A stretch of 64,000 bases of DNA from Suillus spraguei (Eukaryota; Basidiomycota; Agaricomycetes; Boletales; Suillaceae): contig JABCPU010000019.1 of the NCBI GenBank assembly GCA_016800925.1, positions 1 through 64,000 on the forward strand, in the 5' to 3' direction. The notes beneath the pieces are model-generated. The model was not told the DNA's origin. It saw only the letters and a list, made by a program, of their open reading frames with translations, and ran no database searches. Shown piece by piece: positions 20,029 through 32,509 of the stretch. Made by a program: the position numbers and the translations under genes. Position 1 is the first letter of the stretch. Every line of letters begins with the position of its first letter.

Positions 20029-21420
20029 TCAAAGCTGAAGTAGGCCCAGATGCAGCAGTAGATGGAGCTCCCAAAAGAGCACCCGCGTCGCCGTAATCAG
20101 ATCCCACTCATCTGTGTCCCCATGCACATCAAACATATTGACTCCGAGCATACCCGTCTTCTTTGCGAGCGCGCCTTTCATGGCGAGAGATTCGGGATCG
20201 TCGTACGGAATAGTCTGCGTGTTGGAATGTAAGAAAGGCGTCGCGGAGCACTCGTCCCAGGAACGCTGGAAGCCGCTTGAGAGCACAGCGGCGTACGTTC
20301 CGTCGTTGTTGCGCTGTAGGATTCCCTTGGTCACGAGATCTCTGAATTGGATTTGATGGTCGTCGTCAGCATTCACGGTGGTGCGCCTGGCGAGGCGGTG
20401 AAGACGTGGGGCCTCGGGAGAGCGGCGCTGTCGAAGGTGGTCTATACCGACGTTGCTGACGTAGCCATATCCTGGGATGCCAAGAACCAGTTTATTCGCG
20501 GGGAAACCTGCTGATGTCCAGGCGTTGTACCCGGCTACTGCGTTCTGAGATGGCTGAGTGGAATTTCCACATCCGTCGTACAGGGGTGCATTCGGACCAG
20601 GGGGGGTTACAGCTATGGTTTTACTATGCATCAGTACTTTCCTACCGTTTAAAATGCAAAAGAACCTTGAAAATCGTCGTAATTCATGATCAAGATCCAA
20701 TCAACTATATTCCCGAACTCAGACGCGTCCTTGATAGGTCGACCGTCGCGGCCAGCGAAGGGAGTGTTCTGAACAGCGGCCGATATTTTCGCTCCTGGGG
20801 GGAGCTTCAGCCTAAGAAGCTTCAGGAACTCGACCATGTTCTCTTCGTCGCTTGGGCTTTCGGTGTTGCCTTGTCTGCCAGATTGTCCGGGGTACTCCCA
20901 GTCGATGTCGATGCCATCGATGTTGTATTGTTGGTACGTGGTGAGGATGTTGTTGACGAATGTATCCCTATTGGCGGGTGTGGACACGGCTTGCGAGAAA
21001 TAGCTAAAAGTCTATGAGTAATGCGGAGGGAAAGTCAGGGGTTTTGATAACTCACTGACTGCCCGTCCATCCTCCAATACTAAGCTTGACCAACGTCTTC
21101 GCAGCATGTGCATCCGTCACGAGGTTGCGAAGTAAGGTGGGCGCATCAGGCGAATCAAAGACTAGCTTGAACGCCGCGTCTGGGAGAGCAAACGCAAAGT
21201 CGATGCAGTCGAACAGGTCAAAGTTCATGTTGTTTCGGGGGGCCCAGTCAACATAGTAAGTCATCACGCGGGTCCCTGACAGGTCAGTGGCGCTGCGTGT
21301 GACCTCGGAATGGGTTGCTGGCTGTAGGTTGTTTCCATAGCTAGAAGATAACTGGATTGAAGGAGCGGAAAGGGTAAGGAGCGGAAGGAGAGACAACGTC
21401 GCGAACATGCAGAATAACAT
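20029..21420 (-). CDS. Secreted GH18 chitinase
   Basis: Hydrolyses beta-1,4 bonds of chitin with retention. MLFCMFATLSLLPLLTLSA (ATG 21420) is a signal peptide; an in-frame ATG at 21462 would spoil it. The GH18 signatures are in order: VKLSIGGWTGS (SxGG), then DGIDIDWEYPGQSG, the DxxDxDxE catalytic motif whose last Glu is the acid, then DWILIMNYDDFQ, and FPANKLVLGIPGYGYVSN. Two introns are clear (about 21007-21056, restoring GGWTGSHYFSQAV; and about 20613-20665, restoring MNYDDFQAVTPPGP). No chitin-binding module is seen. The C-terminus is odd: after DTDEWDLITATR the frame runs into an unlikely Leu-rich end at 20029. With one base added near 20080 it would read ALLGAPSTAASGPTS and a Ser/Pro-rich tail to a stop at 19955. 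Confidence 0.85.
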
Positions 21421-22744
21421 AGTGAAACGTAGAGAAGGAGAATGTCGATCATGATAGAACATGGAGAGTAGATTTAACTGTTCTTAGCTTGATGTCAACC
21501 ACCGGGGGCTGACGGCAAATTTACGACTGCAGCGGTAGCGGCAAGAAAAAATCACACTGGGGCTGACGGTGATCTAAAAGTGCATTGTAAACAAACTAAA
21601 AACTAAAAGGGCGGACGTAGAGGTATCACTGCGCCGCACATGGTGTTCTGGGCTGTGGATTCAAAAGGGCGGATACTACTGGGCCACAAATAGTGTACTA
21701 CACCTTTAACCGTGACCTTGTATGCACCAACAAAGTTCCGGGGTAAAAATGCAGAACACTAATATTAGGCTCCTGAAGCTGACGGTGACAATGACGTGAA
21801 ATGCAAAGGGGTTGACGTGGACGTACTACTTTACAAGATCACCCGGCGGCCAAAAGTGCGCCTGCAGGGTTATTGCTAAACTTGAAACCGCGGAATGAGT
21901 ATGAGCGGAGGAGTAGTAGAGTGCAGGCGAATCGCTGTCAATTCATGGTCGGCTAGGGACCAAGGTTATATTATAGGTACAAAGCAATGTGGAAGGAAGA
22001 CGTGGACAAAGCGTGAAAGGAACACGTGGTGGCGACTCGGTAGTGCTCATATTCCGAGTTACTACAGGTATCCCGGATAACGTGGCTTAAAGGTACAAGA
22101 TAAAGGAACTTCCGAGGAGTTAGCTTGTAAGCAACCGGATTGAGACGACAATGGTAGAGGGACTGAGGAATCCTAATTAGGACAATGGAGGGGGTTCTTC
22201 TGAACGTTCTTCTTAGCAACATAGCATATATACTCATCGACGCATATGCGAATCGCTTTTTTTTTAATTAGAGGATCTGACTGACTCAACATTCCGCCGT
22301 GACAATTGTTTTTTTAATATTAAAAATATTGACGTATTTAACTCCTGTTGGTGGCTTACCCTGGTTTCCAAGTGAGTCACTGCAGTCCCACGCGTTCTGC
22401 GCGATTGCTGTCACTTGCTTTGTCGTAGTTCGGAGCGGCGTACTAGTCTATAGTAGATCTTTATTTCAATTGTTCATTCATATATTCTAGTACGAATACT
22501 AATTTATCATTGTCTGACTTAGTAGTGCACGTCAAAGCGAAAGCGAACACGTTCAAAGATAGTTTTCGGAGGATGATAACCCCAATCAGGCAGTTAGCAC
22601 CGAGTGAACGGTAAGGATTACGTCGATCGATAAAGTGACTCTGACTGCTCTTTCGGAACAAACATCTTCACCTTTCTATAAAAACCAGTTCAATAAAAAT
22701 GTACTCCCATCAGGACCCTTTTGATCATCATCATCGTCATAATC
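21421..22744. other. Intergenic between chitinase and proline-rich gene
   Basis: About 1.3 kb with no supported gene. The first 400 bases contain a set of loosely repeated motifs, listed separately. Runs of T at 22257-22265 and AT-rich sequence near 22300-22330 are present. The right end is the promoter of the plus-strand gene. Confidence 0.45.
21505..21830. repeat. Degenerate dispersed repeat motifs
   Basis: GGGGCTGACGG-like units recur at about 21507, 21563, 21778 and (as GGGGTTGACG) 21808. AAAAGGGCGGA units recur at about 21606 and 21664. Spacing is irregular, from about 55 to 100 bases. This may be an eroded tandem array or repeated binding sites upstream of the chitinase gene. I cannot tell which. 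Confidence 0.3.
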
Positions 22745-23368
22745 ATGTCCTTGGCTCCTCGTCGTTCTCAGTCTCCTCCTCCAATGCCTTCCCCTGAGCT
22801 CGTACCAACCCCTTTACCTTCACCGCCACCCATTCATCGCAGCTCGCGTTTGACCGTTCTCCCAAATAATTCACCACCCATCCCACCTCGCCTCATAGGC
22901 TCACCACTTCTTCAAAATACTCTCAACGCGTCCAGGTCACATGACCGTTTAGACAGGAGGGCAAAGGAAGGTCTCTTTGGTGAAGACGACGAATTTGGAG
23001 CGCGCAAACGCGCTTTGGGAAAGAGAAGTAACTCATCAATATCATCACTCCCTATCCTTTCCCCCACTCCAACTCGCAATACAAGGCGTAGCTTCACTCG
23101 CTCAACAACTCGTTATCGCTCCCCCCCACCTAGCCCTTCATTGGCGTCTCCACCGCCACCCGTTCCTCCCATCCCAGCATTTATGCTCGCTCCAACCGAC
23201 AGAAAATCTGTCGTGCACTCAATTGCTCCCGCTCAACACACTCTTTTCGACCTCTCACCTTCCGTCTCGAGGACACGTTGTGAATCAACTCCTCGTGCTC
23301 CTGGCGCAATAACTTGCATGCAATTCTTTGCCATCCACAATACTCCTCGCAGAGACTGCCGAGTCTGA
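22745..23368 (+). CDS. Proline/serine-rich hypothetical protein
   Basis: Intronless frame from ATG 22745 to TGA at 23368, about 207 residues. It is dominated by Pro and Ser, with clusters such as SPPPSPSLASPPPPVPPIP and several RS dipeptides, and it is predicted disordered throughout. Short conserved-looking ends are SLAPRRSQSPPPMPSPE at the start and ITCMQFFAIHNTPRRDC at the end. No signal peptide, membrane segment or catalytic motif. The low-complexity composition means the frame could be partly accidental, but a 600-base open frame with ATG context CATAATCATG is reasonable. I do not recognise a family. Confidence 0.5.
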   Translation: MSLAPRRSQSPPPMPSPELVPTPLPSPPPIHRSSRLTVLPNNSPPIPPRLIGSPLLQNTLNASRSHDRLDRRAKEGLFGEDDEFGARKRALGKRSNSSISSLPILSPTPTRNTRRSFTRSTTRYRSPPPSPSLASPPPPVPPIPAFMLAPTDRKSVVHSIAPAQHTLFDLSPSVSRTRCESTPRAPGAITCMQFFAIHNTPRRDCRV

Positions 23369-24806
23369 GTGTGCATGAGAGAATTCATCGCCGAGCTTGC
23401 TTCTTCATAAAGGTCGCACCAACTGCGTCTTGTGCCATCATTGTACACAACTTAACATCATTGGGACGACATCACTTGCCAACGACCTTCTTTGTGCACA
23501 TAACCGTATATTCTTTCTTTAATATTTATACTTCGTTTATGTTCTTAACCCGGGCCTTAACGCGCTCGATGCCCTTCGTTTTCGTTCCAGTCACTGATGT
23601 AATACCACCATTTCTCCCAACTCACAAAACTGTCGTACTTATTTTACACGCATCCAGTACCATAATGTTTTTTTTTTCATCGTGTTACAGTACTGGTACT
23701 AATACATACCTCCTGATACAAATGCTAAACCGTGTTTGAAACAAAGCTTGTACCCACTCGAGTTAGGCCATCTTGGAAAGTTCAATTAGAATTCCCCCTA
23801 ACCGACTTGGAATTCCCGAAACACGTAATTTTATGTGTACGATATTCGGCCAAGTGAAACAAGACCACATGCCTAGTCTGTCCGATGATCCGCTCAGTGC
23901 CCACTTGGCATTGACAAGTCCAAGGTCCAAGGTTTTAGCGTCGACATAAAACTTCCGACCTTGCCTCTTGTGGCTTAACTAAACGTCAGTGCCGTATCGG
24001 ATGGAACATGACGTCCCAAGATTTTTCCAGAGAAAGCAAAATCCCGGCAGAGGTCAGCCCCTGGTGACGTAGGCGCTTAAGAGCGTCATAAACCAATATT
24101 TCTGAACCTGCAACACGAGGCAGGAGGAAATTTTCTTCTAGATCCGACATAACAGCGCAAACATATCTTGGGACCCGATGGCGGGTACCGGGCGCTTAAA
24201 GCGTTGAACGGGCCTAGCGAGGTGGGTGCTTCTTGGTTTACCGTAGTGGCCCGGGCTTGCTGTGCTTGCGCGATACGGCGAAAGCGTCGGGCACGGACAT
24301 GGCCACAATCAGACCTAGAATACCGCTGAGCGCTGATTGTGAGGAAATGAACTGCGACGGGACCGATAAAAGCGTGCAGTGCAGTTATCAATCACATGTC
24401 ACCTAGCTAGGATAGATCAGGCCATCGTCGATTTCCCCCTTTCAATGAGAGCGATCCAAGAAAAATGATATTTATTTTGCGGTTCTCCGCAGTAACGGAG
24501 AACGACTAAGACTTTGCGCGGCGGTGCTCGACATAATACATGACGCCTGTGCACTGCAAAGTACAGCATAGCATAAAGAAGGAATGTTTAAATAATACCA
24601 ATCATGATCATCTCTGCATAGTAATGCAACGAGGATTGGAAATGTAGGGATACAGCTGTAGCAAAGAAAAGGAGTAAAGTCAGCTATCGATACAATTCTT
24701 TGATTTGATTTAATAGAGAACCGCACCAAATACACTATTGTGAACCAAGACAAAAACATGTTTTTGAAGGTCCAAAGATGCAGCGGTCATGAAAGTCAAT
24801 GTTTGG
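23369..24806. other. Intergenic, nothing recognised
   Basis: 1.4 kb without a credible coding frame. The plus-strand frame continuing to 23739 is low complexity and hydrophobic and looks non-coding. No repeats longer than about 12 bases noticed. Confidence 0.45.
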
Positions 24807-25981
24807 CTAAAGTCCCATTCTTTCCGCCAACGTCCGATCTCCAAATGTATACGCATGACCTGTAAATCCTCGAGTCCTCCGTCCCCCTCCGCCGCCGCCG
24901 CCACCACCGTTGCGCCGCTGGAAACGCTCCCGGTCCCGGTCTCTGTCGCGCTCTCCCTCATGTTCACGTGCACGGTCTTTGTCCCGCCGGTGGGGCTCGC
25001 GGTCCCTATCATCATTTGGAGAGCGTGGACGTGTCCGTGCATCTTCATCAACTTCCATTTTCACATTGCTTGGTTTTGAACGGGGCTCTGTGGGGGAGAG
25101 GCGAGGTGAGCGAGGAGGCTCGTGGTCCCTTGGAATACTTTGGCGTGCGTTGACAATGTGGGTTTTTGTTGGAGGAAGAGATATGTTGGAACGTGCGGGT
25201 GACACTTTGGGTTCTGAGAGACGCGGCTTCTTGTGAGCTCTCGGTCCGGTTGGGGGGAGCTTCATTACCCCATTACTCGTGGATGCGGGGTGATATACGT
25301 CACGAGGCGGAGGCGCATATGAATGGTGGTTAGCATTCATTTGACGCAGAGAAGTTTGGAAGCTTTCGTAGGACTTGTCTAGTTCCGACCTATTGTGTCT
25401 ATGTGTGAGAGTGGATCCACCTGGCATATCAAGTTACTCACGACAACGAAGCGATTACTTGATGAGATTCTAGTGAAACATCCCACATATAAGGAGCAAT
25501 CAAAACAAAAGGAGGCAATAAACCCATACCTCGCAAAGCTCCTTCTAATCTCTCCACCACTCGTCGAAGTCCGCGAACTTCCTCCTTAAGCTTTCCAGTC
25601 TCCCCGGATTTGAGCATTTCATACAATTCGTCATTTTCTTCCTGCAGTATGCGTACTCTCTGCGTCAGCGCGGTGTTGACCGTACTCGACGAAGAAGCCA
25701 CTCCCGTTCCTTCACTAGAAGCTGCCTTGTTGATGTGTGGTAACAACACAGAGACTAGCGCAGGTGGCAACGTAACAGGATCCGTTGTCGATGCGCCACT
25801 CTGAGCAACAAGATGCCGACGAAGACGTGTAACTTCATCCTAGACAAGACAAGTCCGGGTCTATCAATACAACCAATCGGCGCCTGGAAAGGGAGCACCT
25901 TACCGTTAGTTCAGCGACTTGAGCATCCCGTTTTCTGAGTTCTGTTTCAAGGTCTAGTTCCCTAGGTGTAGGGAGGTCCAT
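24807..25981 (-). CDS. Coiled-coil RNA-binding-like protein, WTAP/Mum2-like
   Basis: Starts MDLPTPRELDLETELRKRDA at 25981. After an intron (about 25842-25903) comes DEVTRLRRHLVAQ, then a coiled-coil core: LQEENDELYEMLKSGETGKL, VRGLRRVVERLEGALRESHQ, SELDKSYESFQTSLRQM. Introns at about 25482-25530 and 25405-25438 keep frame. The C-terminal half is disordered, basic, rich in RD/ER repeats, with a run of nine Gly near 24900 followed by RRTRGFTGHAYTFGDRTL, ending at 24807. The QEEN-EL...LE...ALRESH-V...EL pattern resembles the WTAP/Mum2 family, a cofactor of the mRNA m6A methyltransferase complex, with an RNA-binding-like tail. I am not certain of the family: other nuclear coiled-coil splicing factors look similar. 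Confidence 0.55.
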
Positions 25982-26835
25982 TTAAAAGTGCTTGGGTGCA
26001 CAGACAAGCCTGCCAGCCTACGGTTCGTTATGAGAAGGGTGCTGTGTGCAAGACCGTTTGCGCGCCTCTTTGGGTTTTGCGGTCACATGATTAGTAGACG
26101 GTGGCTGTAAACTTGGACTGGGTTACGTCGCAAGTCTTCATCTCACGATCATCATCATCTACTTACGGTGGCCATTCTGCGCTGATGCGGCTGCTGCTTG
26201 ATTATCGATTGCACGAGGTATGCTACGAGGGCCCAGGTGGACGAGTATATTCAAGATATGCTACTTCTAACTAGGCTGCGCAACCCTTATCGGTTTATCT
26301 GTGGACGAGATATCCTTCTGTAGTTCTTTCTGTGCGTTTCTCATCCGGTAGATTACTGGTGAGAATACACAGAAATGAATTGCATGGACCGTCGCTAAGG
26401 CTTCTATTTAAATGTTTGTGGGATATTCTGGAAGATCAAGTTGATTTCTTCTCTGTACTTGGCCGTTACAGATATGAAACCCGAGGATAGCCCCGAGAGG
26501 GCGGTGCTGCAACCACCCTGGAGCAACGCTGGAGTATATGCGAGTACGATTAATTGCTTGACAAGGACTGCATCGTAGGAGACTAATGTGAATTAGACTC
26601 GTGAAGGCTTTGAAGTATGAAGCCTGACATAAGAAGGCCCTGATAGAACAGTCGGTGCCGTATGCTGCGCGTTGGGTCGTTAAGATGACGGTCTGTTTTT
26701 AGCAGTTACGATGTCTCGAAGCAGCCACCGCTTACATCGAATCTAGGGTCATACTGAATATAAAACGGCGGAGTCCGATCAAGCGGGACCCTGATGATGA
26801 TCTCCACAATCTCATTTGTATACCCATAGACTATC
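25982..26835. other. Divergent promoter region, no gene
   Basis: 854 bp between two divergent start codons, serving the WTAP-like gene (left) and the secreted glutaminase (right). No coding frame supported. CTTCTCTGTACTTGG-type pyrimidine-rich sequence near 26450 is all I noticed. Confidence 0.45.
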
Positions 26836-29800
26836 ATGGGTTTGACAAAGTCTTTTTCGTTGACCACATTAGCACTGACAGTTTCTGCTGTCTCTTGGAA
26901 TGCCACTCCTTTCAACCCCGCATCTGTCCCGCTCGCAGTTCGGTCGCCTTACTTGTCTGCATGGTTGCCCCAAGGTGCTGGCACAGCACTGAACGGTGCC
27001 TGGCCCCAGTTTTGGACTGGATCAGTGAGTTTTGTTCATCATGATTGTACGCATTTGAATATTGACTAAGACATTGTCGTCCAGACTCTTGGATGGGCTG
27101 GCTATATCAGAGTTGATAGCGCCACGTATACCTTCCTGGGCGATCCCGTTGTTGCCGGTGCCGAATCCGCTGTCCAAAAAAGCCTAGAGGTGATTGTGGT
27201 TCGATTGTATGCATGAGAGTTCACTTATACACCATGCAGTTCACTTCAACGCAAAGTATCTTCGTGATGACTGCCGGACCTGTAGACATAAATGTGAATT
27301 TCCTTAGTCCTGTGGAGGTGCATACAGTGTTTTTTGCTCTTGCATTGCAGCAAGTTATTTTTAGCCCACAGATCTCCTTAAGCAGTCCATCCCCTTCTCG
27401 TATCTGGCACTATCCGCAGTATCTAATGATGGACGGTCGCATACCGTCAGCGTATATACCGACATAAGCGCAGAATGGGTATCCGGAGATGACTCCCTGA
27501 CGGTCAAATGGACCACTACTACCGGCAACATTTTGACTCATCAAGTCATGCTTGAGAATCAAGAATTGTACACCGAATACAGTGACCATATCCAACGTGA
27601 GTAGCGAGTGCATCTTACTGACTGACTGACTCAGATCATTCTTTAGAGGGAGCAGCATATTACTCTACTCCGAATGTCAGCACACTTTGTCACATAATTT
27701 TCCTACTCACGCAGATATCTTTATCAGTCTTCCTCCGTGACGTACCAAACCGGCCAGGATGCGGTTGTTCGAGCCCAATTCATCAACAACGGTATTCTTG
27801 CCAATACTGAGGACACCAATTTTCGTGCTGTCAGCGACAATTGGCCAGTGTTTGCTTTCGCTCACAACCTTGGCACCGTGTCAACCACTGCCACCGTCCC
27901 TGTAATATATACTGTGGGTCATGTGAGAGATCCGGCAATTCAGTACATTATCGCGAACGACGTCTACCAACCTCGAAGTATCTACTTCTGGAGTGCTTAC
28001 ACGAGTGTCGCAGACTTGGTGCGTCCATAGTCTTGTTTGACCTATCATTAGTTTTGGAAATTATGCCTCAGATTTCTGACTTCGTCGGGAGCTACTCTAC
28101 TGCGCTGGGACGTGCGCAGGCATTCGACCAGAAGGTCCAGAGCGACGCCTCGGCCATTTCAAGTAATTATGCTGGTGTCGTCGCGCTGTCGGTTCGCCAG
28201 GCTTTTGGAGCCTTGGAGCTCACGTTGTCAAAGAACGGTGATGGAAGTTGGAACACAGATGATATCCTGATGTTCTTGAAGGGTAACCCATGACTTCCTC
28301 CATATCAAATTAACTATCTGACACGAACACCTCAGAGATCTCAAGCGATGGCGTAGGTTATATGCTTTGGAACTATAGGTTACTCACTTTCGCAACTGCA
28401 GAACGTGAACACTGTGGATGTCATCATGCCTGCATGGCCTATTATCTTGTACACCAATCCCATACTTGGAAAATATCTCCTGCTTGGCCTCCTTGAGTAC
28501 CAAGCTACCGGTCAATACCCCAATGCTTGGGCTGCCCACGATCTTGGTTCGTCTTCTACAGAAATCCACCGAGAGTCCCCAATTCTTCTGATTATGAATC
28601 AGGTTCATCGTACCCAATGCAACGGGCCATAATGCTGGTAACGATGAAGCCATGCCTCTGGAAGGTGATCTCTCTTTCTGTGCATATCACTCGATTCTCA
28701 GCGCCTATGCTTTCAGAATGCGGAACATGCTCATTATGGCTTTGAGTTACACTCAAAAATCTAATGACATTTCCTTGATCACCCAATATGTCAGTGCTCA
28801 CCGTGACGTTGTTCCCTATATGTTCACCACTGTCTACAGACGGACCTTCTTAACCAATGGACCGGATACCTCGTCACGGAGGCCCTCATTCCCGCAAATC
28901 AGATCAGCACAGATGATTTTGCGGGAGCTCTTGCCAACCAGACCAATCTAGCCATCAAGGGTGTGATAGGCATCCAGGCTATGTCTGTAATTTCGGGCAT
29001 ATTGGGCGACACTGTTAATCAACGAAACTACAGTGTACGTTATTGTTGAAGTTCTATAGAGATTGACAAGACTTATTCTTCGAATATTAATATTCAGTCA
29101 ATCGTGCAGAGCTATGTTCCACAAATACTCAACTATGCCACATCGAGCGACGGGCTGCACCTCACCTTGAATTACGGAAATGAGAGCTCGTAGGTCTTCT
29201 GTATGAAATATCCGTTGTGCGGAACATCACTGACGGTGTCAAGTTGGGGCTTGTCATACAACTTGTATGCAGACAAGTTACTCGGCACCAATGTTTTCCC
29301 GGAGTCTGTTTATGACATGCGTGGGTCCAGCTGTCACACGCTCTGCATAGTTCTGAACAGTTTCTTAGAAACCGCATGGTATGCCACAGTCGTCAGTGAG
29401 TGAGTCGCATGCAATCAACACGGAACAATGATTTACCCATACAACTATCCTCTCAAGATGCTTATGGCGTCCCTTTGGATACTCGGTAAGTTACTTCTCG
29501 ACCTAAGTGAACAACGTAACCAACAGACTCATAGCCACACATACACTAAATCCGACTGGGAGTCGTGGACTGCCGCCATTATGACGAACACGACGACGCG
29601 AGACATGTTCATTGATTCTGTCTACAAGTATGCTGCCGATGGTGAAAGTAAACAGCCGTTGGGAGACTGGTATGAGACACTTGATGGCGCCGTGTATGTA
29701 TTTAGGGCCCGCCCAGTCGTTGGTGGTCATTTGGCCTTGGTAAGCGTTACAAATCATACACTTTGTTGATGTGCTAATTTAGGCGAAAGCTTGCTTTATG

Positions 29801-29848
29801 AATGGAGGTACGAAGATAGGTCTCAAAAATATTCCTTGGGCCAAGTAG
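26836..29848 (+). CDS. Secreted glutaminase A-like protein (DUF5127/4965/1793)
   Basis: Fungal glutaminase A (GtaA) is a secreted enzyme that deaminates L-glutamine. ATG 26836 opens a signal peptide (MGLTKSFSLTTLALTVSA). The order of blocks matches the family: SPYLSAWLPQGAGTALNGAW and PQFWTGS; then LGWAGYIRVDSATYTFLGDP; a beta-rich segment with HTVSVYTDISAEWVSGD; NWPVFAFAHNLGTV; then the helical half with LSVRQAFGALELTL, DIMPAWPIILYTNPILG-like sequence, YPNAWAAHDLGSSYPNATGH, NMLIMALSYTQKS, SWGLSYNLYADKLLGTNVFP and SDWESWTAAIMT. At least a dozen introns are needed; those checked (for example 28550-28600, restoring DLGSSYPNATGHN) keep frame. The last exon reads AKACFMNGGTKIG to TAG 29848. Substrate is inferred from family; no catalytic residue is singled out. 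Confidence 0.85.
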
Positions 29849-30293
29849 TACGGAAATATCTGCCCTCTGATAAATAAGATGCGAGAATGATAGTCTGACA
29901 TGACGGTGGCATGAATTTACAAAGATCAAGTTGCAGACTACCGTCTCACATGACAGCTCTACTCCACCTTGCGCAACATAATCCACAGGCGATTATCAGC
30001 CAGGTACAGACTAGGTTGAACTAGTATCACTGGGACTCATAACGTATATTAGTCGATTGGTTTCAAACCGACTTATTCGAGTTGTTGGAGAGCCAGGACA
30101 AATGGGTCGAGCGGCAAGCGAACCCCAGACTCGCTTAGTCAGCGAGGGCGGGGAATGATGTCACGGTGCGATCGACCGCCATGGCGTCGATCCCGAGCAG
30201 AGAATTACGATGCAGACTAAGTACCGATCGCCAAGTACAAAGGAATCGGACTAGAAGGGAGTCCATACTTCTTTTTCCATTACGACCGTCATC
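29849..30293. other. Intergenic, no gene seen
   Basis: 445 bp between the glutaminase stop and the photolyase start. Contains the photolyase promoter. No frame, tRNA or repeat recognised. Confidence 0.45.
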
Positions 30294-32446
30294 ATGAAGA
30301 GAACTCACAGCTCAAGCCCACTTGCGATGTCAAAGAAGGGCAGAATCGTCAACTCTCCCCGGTCCTTTGCACCCATAAAGATTGCAACAGCAGAAGCTGC
30401 AGCTGCCGTTCAGGCTGATCCGCCTTTCCTGCGGCTCCTGGATACATTACGCAATGTCGTACAGAAGCCCCCGAAAGGACAATCGATAGTTTACTGGATG
30501 AGGATGGGAGACCTGCGCAGTAGGTGCTACTTCTTTTCAACATATGTGTCTATTTTGACGCCCTGTTCCAGTTGTCGATAATAAAGCCCTCGCCCTTGCG
30601 TCTGCTCAGGCGGTCGAAGATCAAATTCCGCTCGTGGTTTTACACGTCCTCAGTCCCCAGGATTATATTGCGCACGATAGGAGTAAAAAAAGAATTGATT
30701 TTGTTCTTCGTAACCTTTCACGAGTGAAGGTGAAACGTCTCTGTTACTCGTACTTCACTACTGGAGGCTAATTTATACTTTTGTAGGATGAGCTCTCAAA
30801 ATTAAATATTCCCCTTTACACTATCACGCATACGCCACGGACGACGGTGCCAGCTCGTGTTATCTCGGTCCTGCAGACTCTCCAGGCCACTCGACTCTTT
30901 GCGAACATCGAATACGAGGTTGATGAGCTTCGGCGTGACACTGAAGTCTGCTCTTTAGCCAAGAACGTGGGCATCAGGCCTACGTATGTTCACGACAGGT
31001 GTATCATTGAGCCAGGCGTTGTGAAAACGAAAGATGGTAGAACATACACGGTATGATCGTCCTATCACTTGTTCTGTTATTCTCAGTCCGTCCCTTTCAG
31101 GTCTACTCGCCGTATCAACGAAACTGGATTGGCATTTTAAATTCGAACCTCCCAGATTACTTGAACGAGTTCCCATTTCCAAAACCAAACCCCTCGGCAA
31201 TCAGGGAGAATCACGTCTTTGAGCCATTATTCGATGCTGATGTACCCGTATCGGTTCATGGCTTCGAACTTGATCCTGAAGAGACCGCCAATATGGCCAA
31301 GATATGGCCAGCAGGAACATCTTCTGCTAAAGAGGCAAGTACCACACTGGCAGAGGACATCGCAATTAAACATTTATCAGATGCTCTCCCGGTTTTTGTA
31401 CACAAAAGCGCGCGCGACGCAGCTTGGGGTAGCTGATCCTCTGGCTGATGGGGCAGAGAATTCCGACAAACGCAGCCGAATCCTCTTGTATGATGAGGCC
31501 CGTGACAGAGGAGACAAGGATACTACATCGCGGTTGAGCCCCTATCTGTCTGCTGGGGTCATTTCTATCAGGGAATGCGTTCGTCAAACTATGAAGCTTC
31601 TCAGAATCCAGAAAGTAGAGGCTGGACGGTCGTCGGGCGTAGGTCGCTGGGTGCAGGAACTCGGTCCGTTACTTTCAGTTGCCCTGAACACATGATTGAC
31701 GTATGATGGGAGTAGCCTGGCGAGACTTTTACAACGATGTCCTCGCACACTACCCGCGGGTATCCATGGGCCGACCCTTTCAGGAGAGGTTTGCTGATGT
31801 CAAGTGGGAGATCAACGAGGCCCATTTAAATGCTTGGAAAGAGGGAAAAACTGGCATCCCTATCGTCGATGCCACGATGAGGCAGATAAACACTATGGGT
31901 ATGTTTTATATATATTCTTTTGGTACTGCTTCATCAGACTATCAGGCTGGACCCATAACCGTATGCGCATGATTGTCGCTATGTTCCTGTCGAAGGATCT
32001 TATGTTGGATTGGCGGCTAGGAGAGCGCGTGAGCTCGTCTCCTTATTTTCATGCACTTCTCTGACGAGCGCTCGCAGTATTTCATGGAAAAGCTCATAGA
32101 TGGTGATCTTGCAAGCAACAACGGCGGTTGGCAATGGAGTGCCTCCACTGGAGTGGATCCAGTGCCCTATTTCCGGATCTTCAATCCCTATACACAGTCC
32201 TCCAAGGCAGATCCAACAGGTGATTTTATAAGAACATTCGTACCAGAGCTGAAGAATCTCTATGGATCTGGTAAGTCTAGGTCGACTGGCTGCTCAGCTT
32301 TCAACTGATGATTATTTACGAATGTAGATATTCACAACCCCCCGGCCAAGGTTGCTGATAAATTGGGGTATCCAAGGCCCATCGTCAACCATGCTGAAGT
32401 GAGGGTGAGGGCTATTAGGAGGTATAAGACACCTGGTGAAGAGTGA
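30294..32446 (+). CDS. PHR1: CPD photolyase (class I deoxyribodipyrimidine photolyase)
   Basis: Repairs cyclobutane pyrimidine dimers using light, FAD and an antenna pigment. ATG 30294. The N-terminal photolyase domain begins [20 protein letters not shown], followed after introns by [20 protein letters not shown]. The FAD-binding domain shows [98 protein letters not shown] and [13 protein letters not shown]. The WQW(S)AS(T)[13 protein letters not shown] and N-R-R-M blocks identify class I CPD enzymes rather than 6-4 photolyases or animal cryptochromes. Ends YKTPGEE at 32446. An N-terminal basic stretch before residue 30 could be a mitochondrial or nuclear targeting signal. Frame is intact in all exons I checked. 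Tail to tail with PLP1, 63 bp apart. Confidence 0.93.
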
Positions 32447-32509
32447 TCGGCACGATTTATACATAGCATTAGGAACACGATATGACAAATAGAGTGATGG
32501 AGCCAACCA

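Noticed and set aside
24086..24391. 101-codon minus-strand frame
   Set aside because: No homology recognised, no splice context, and composition like the surrounding non-coding sequence.
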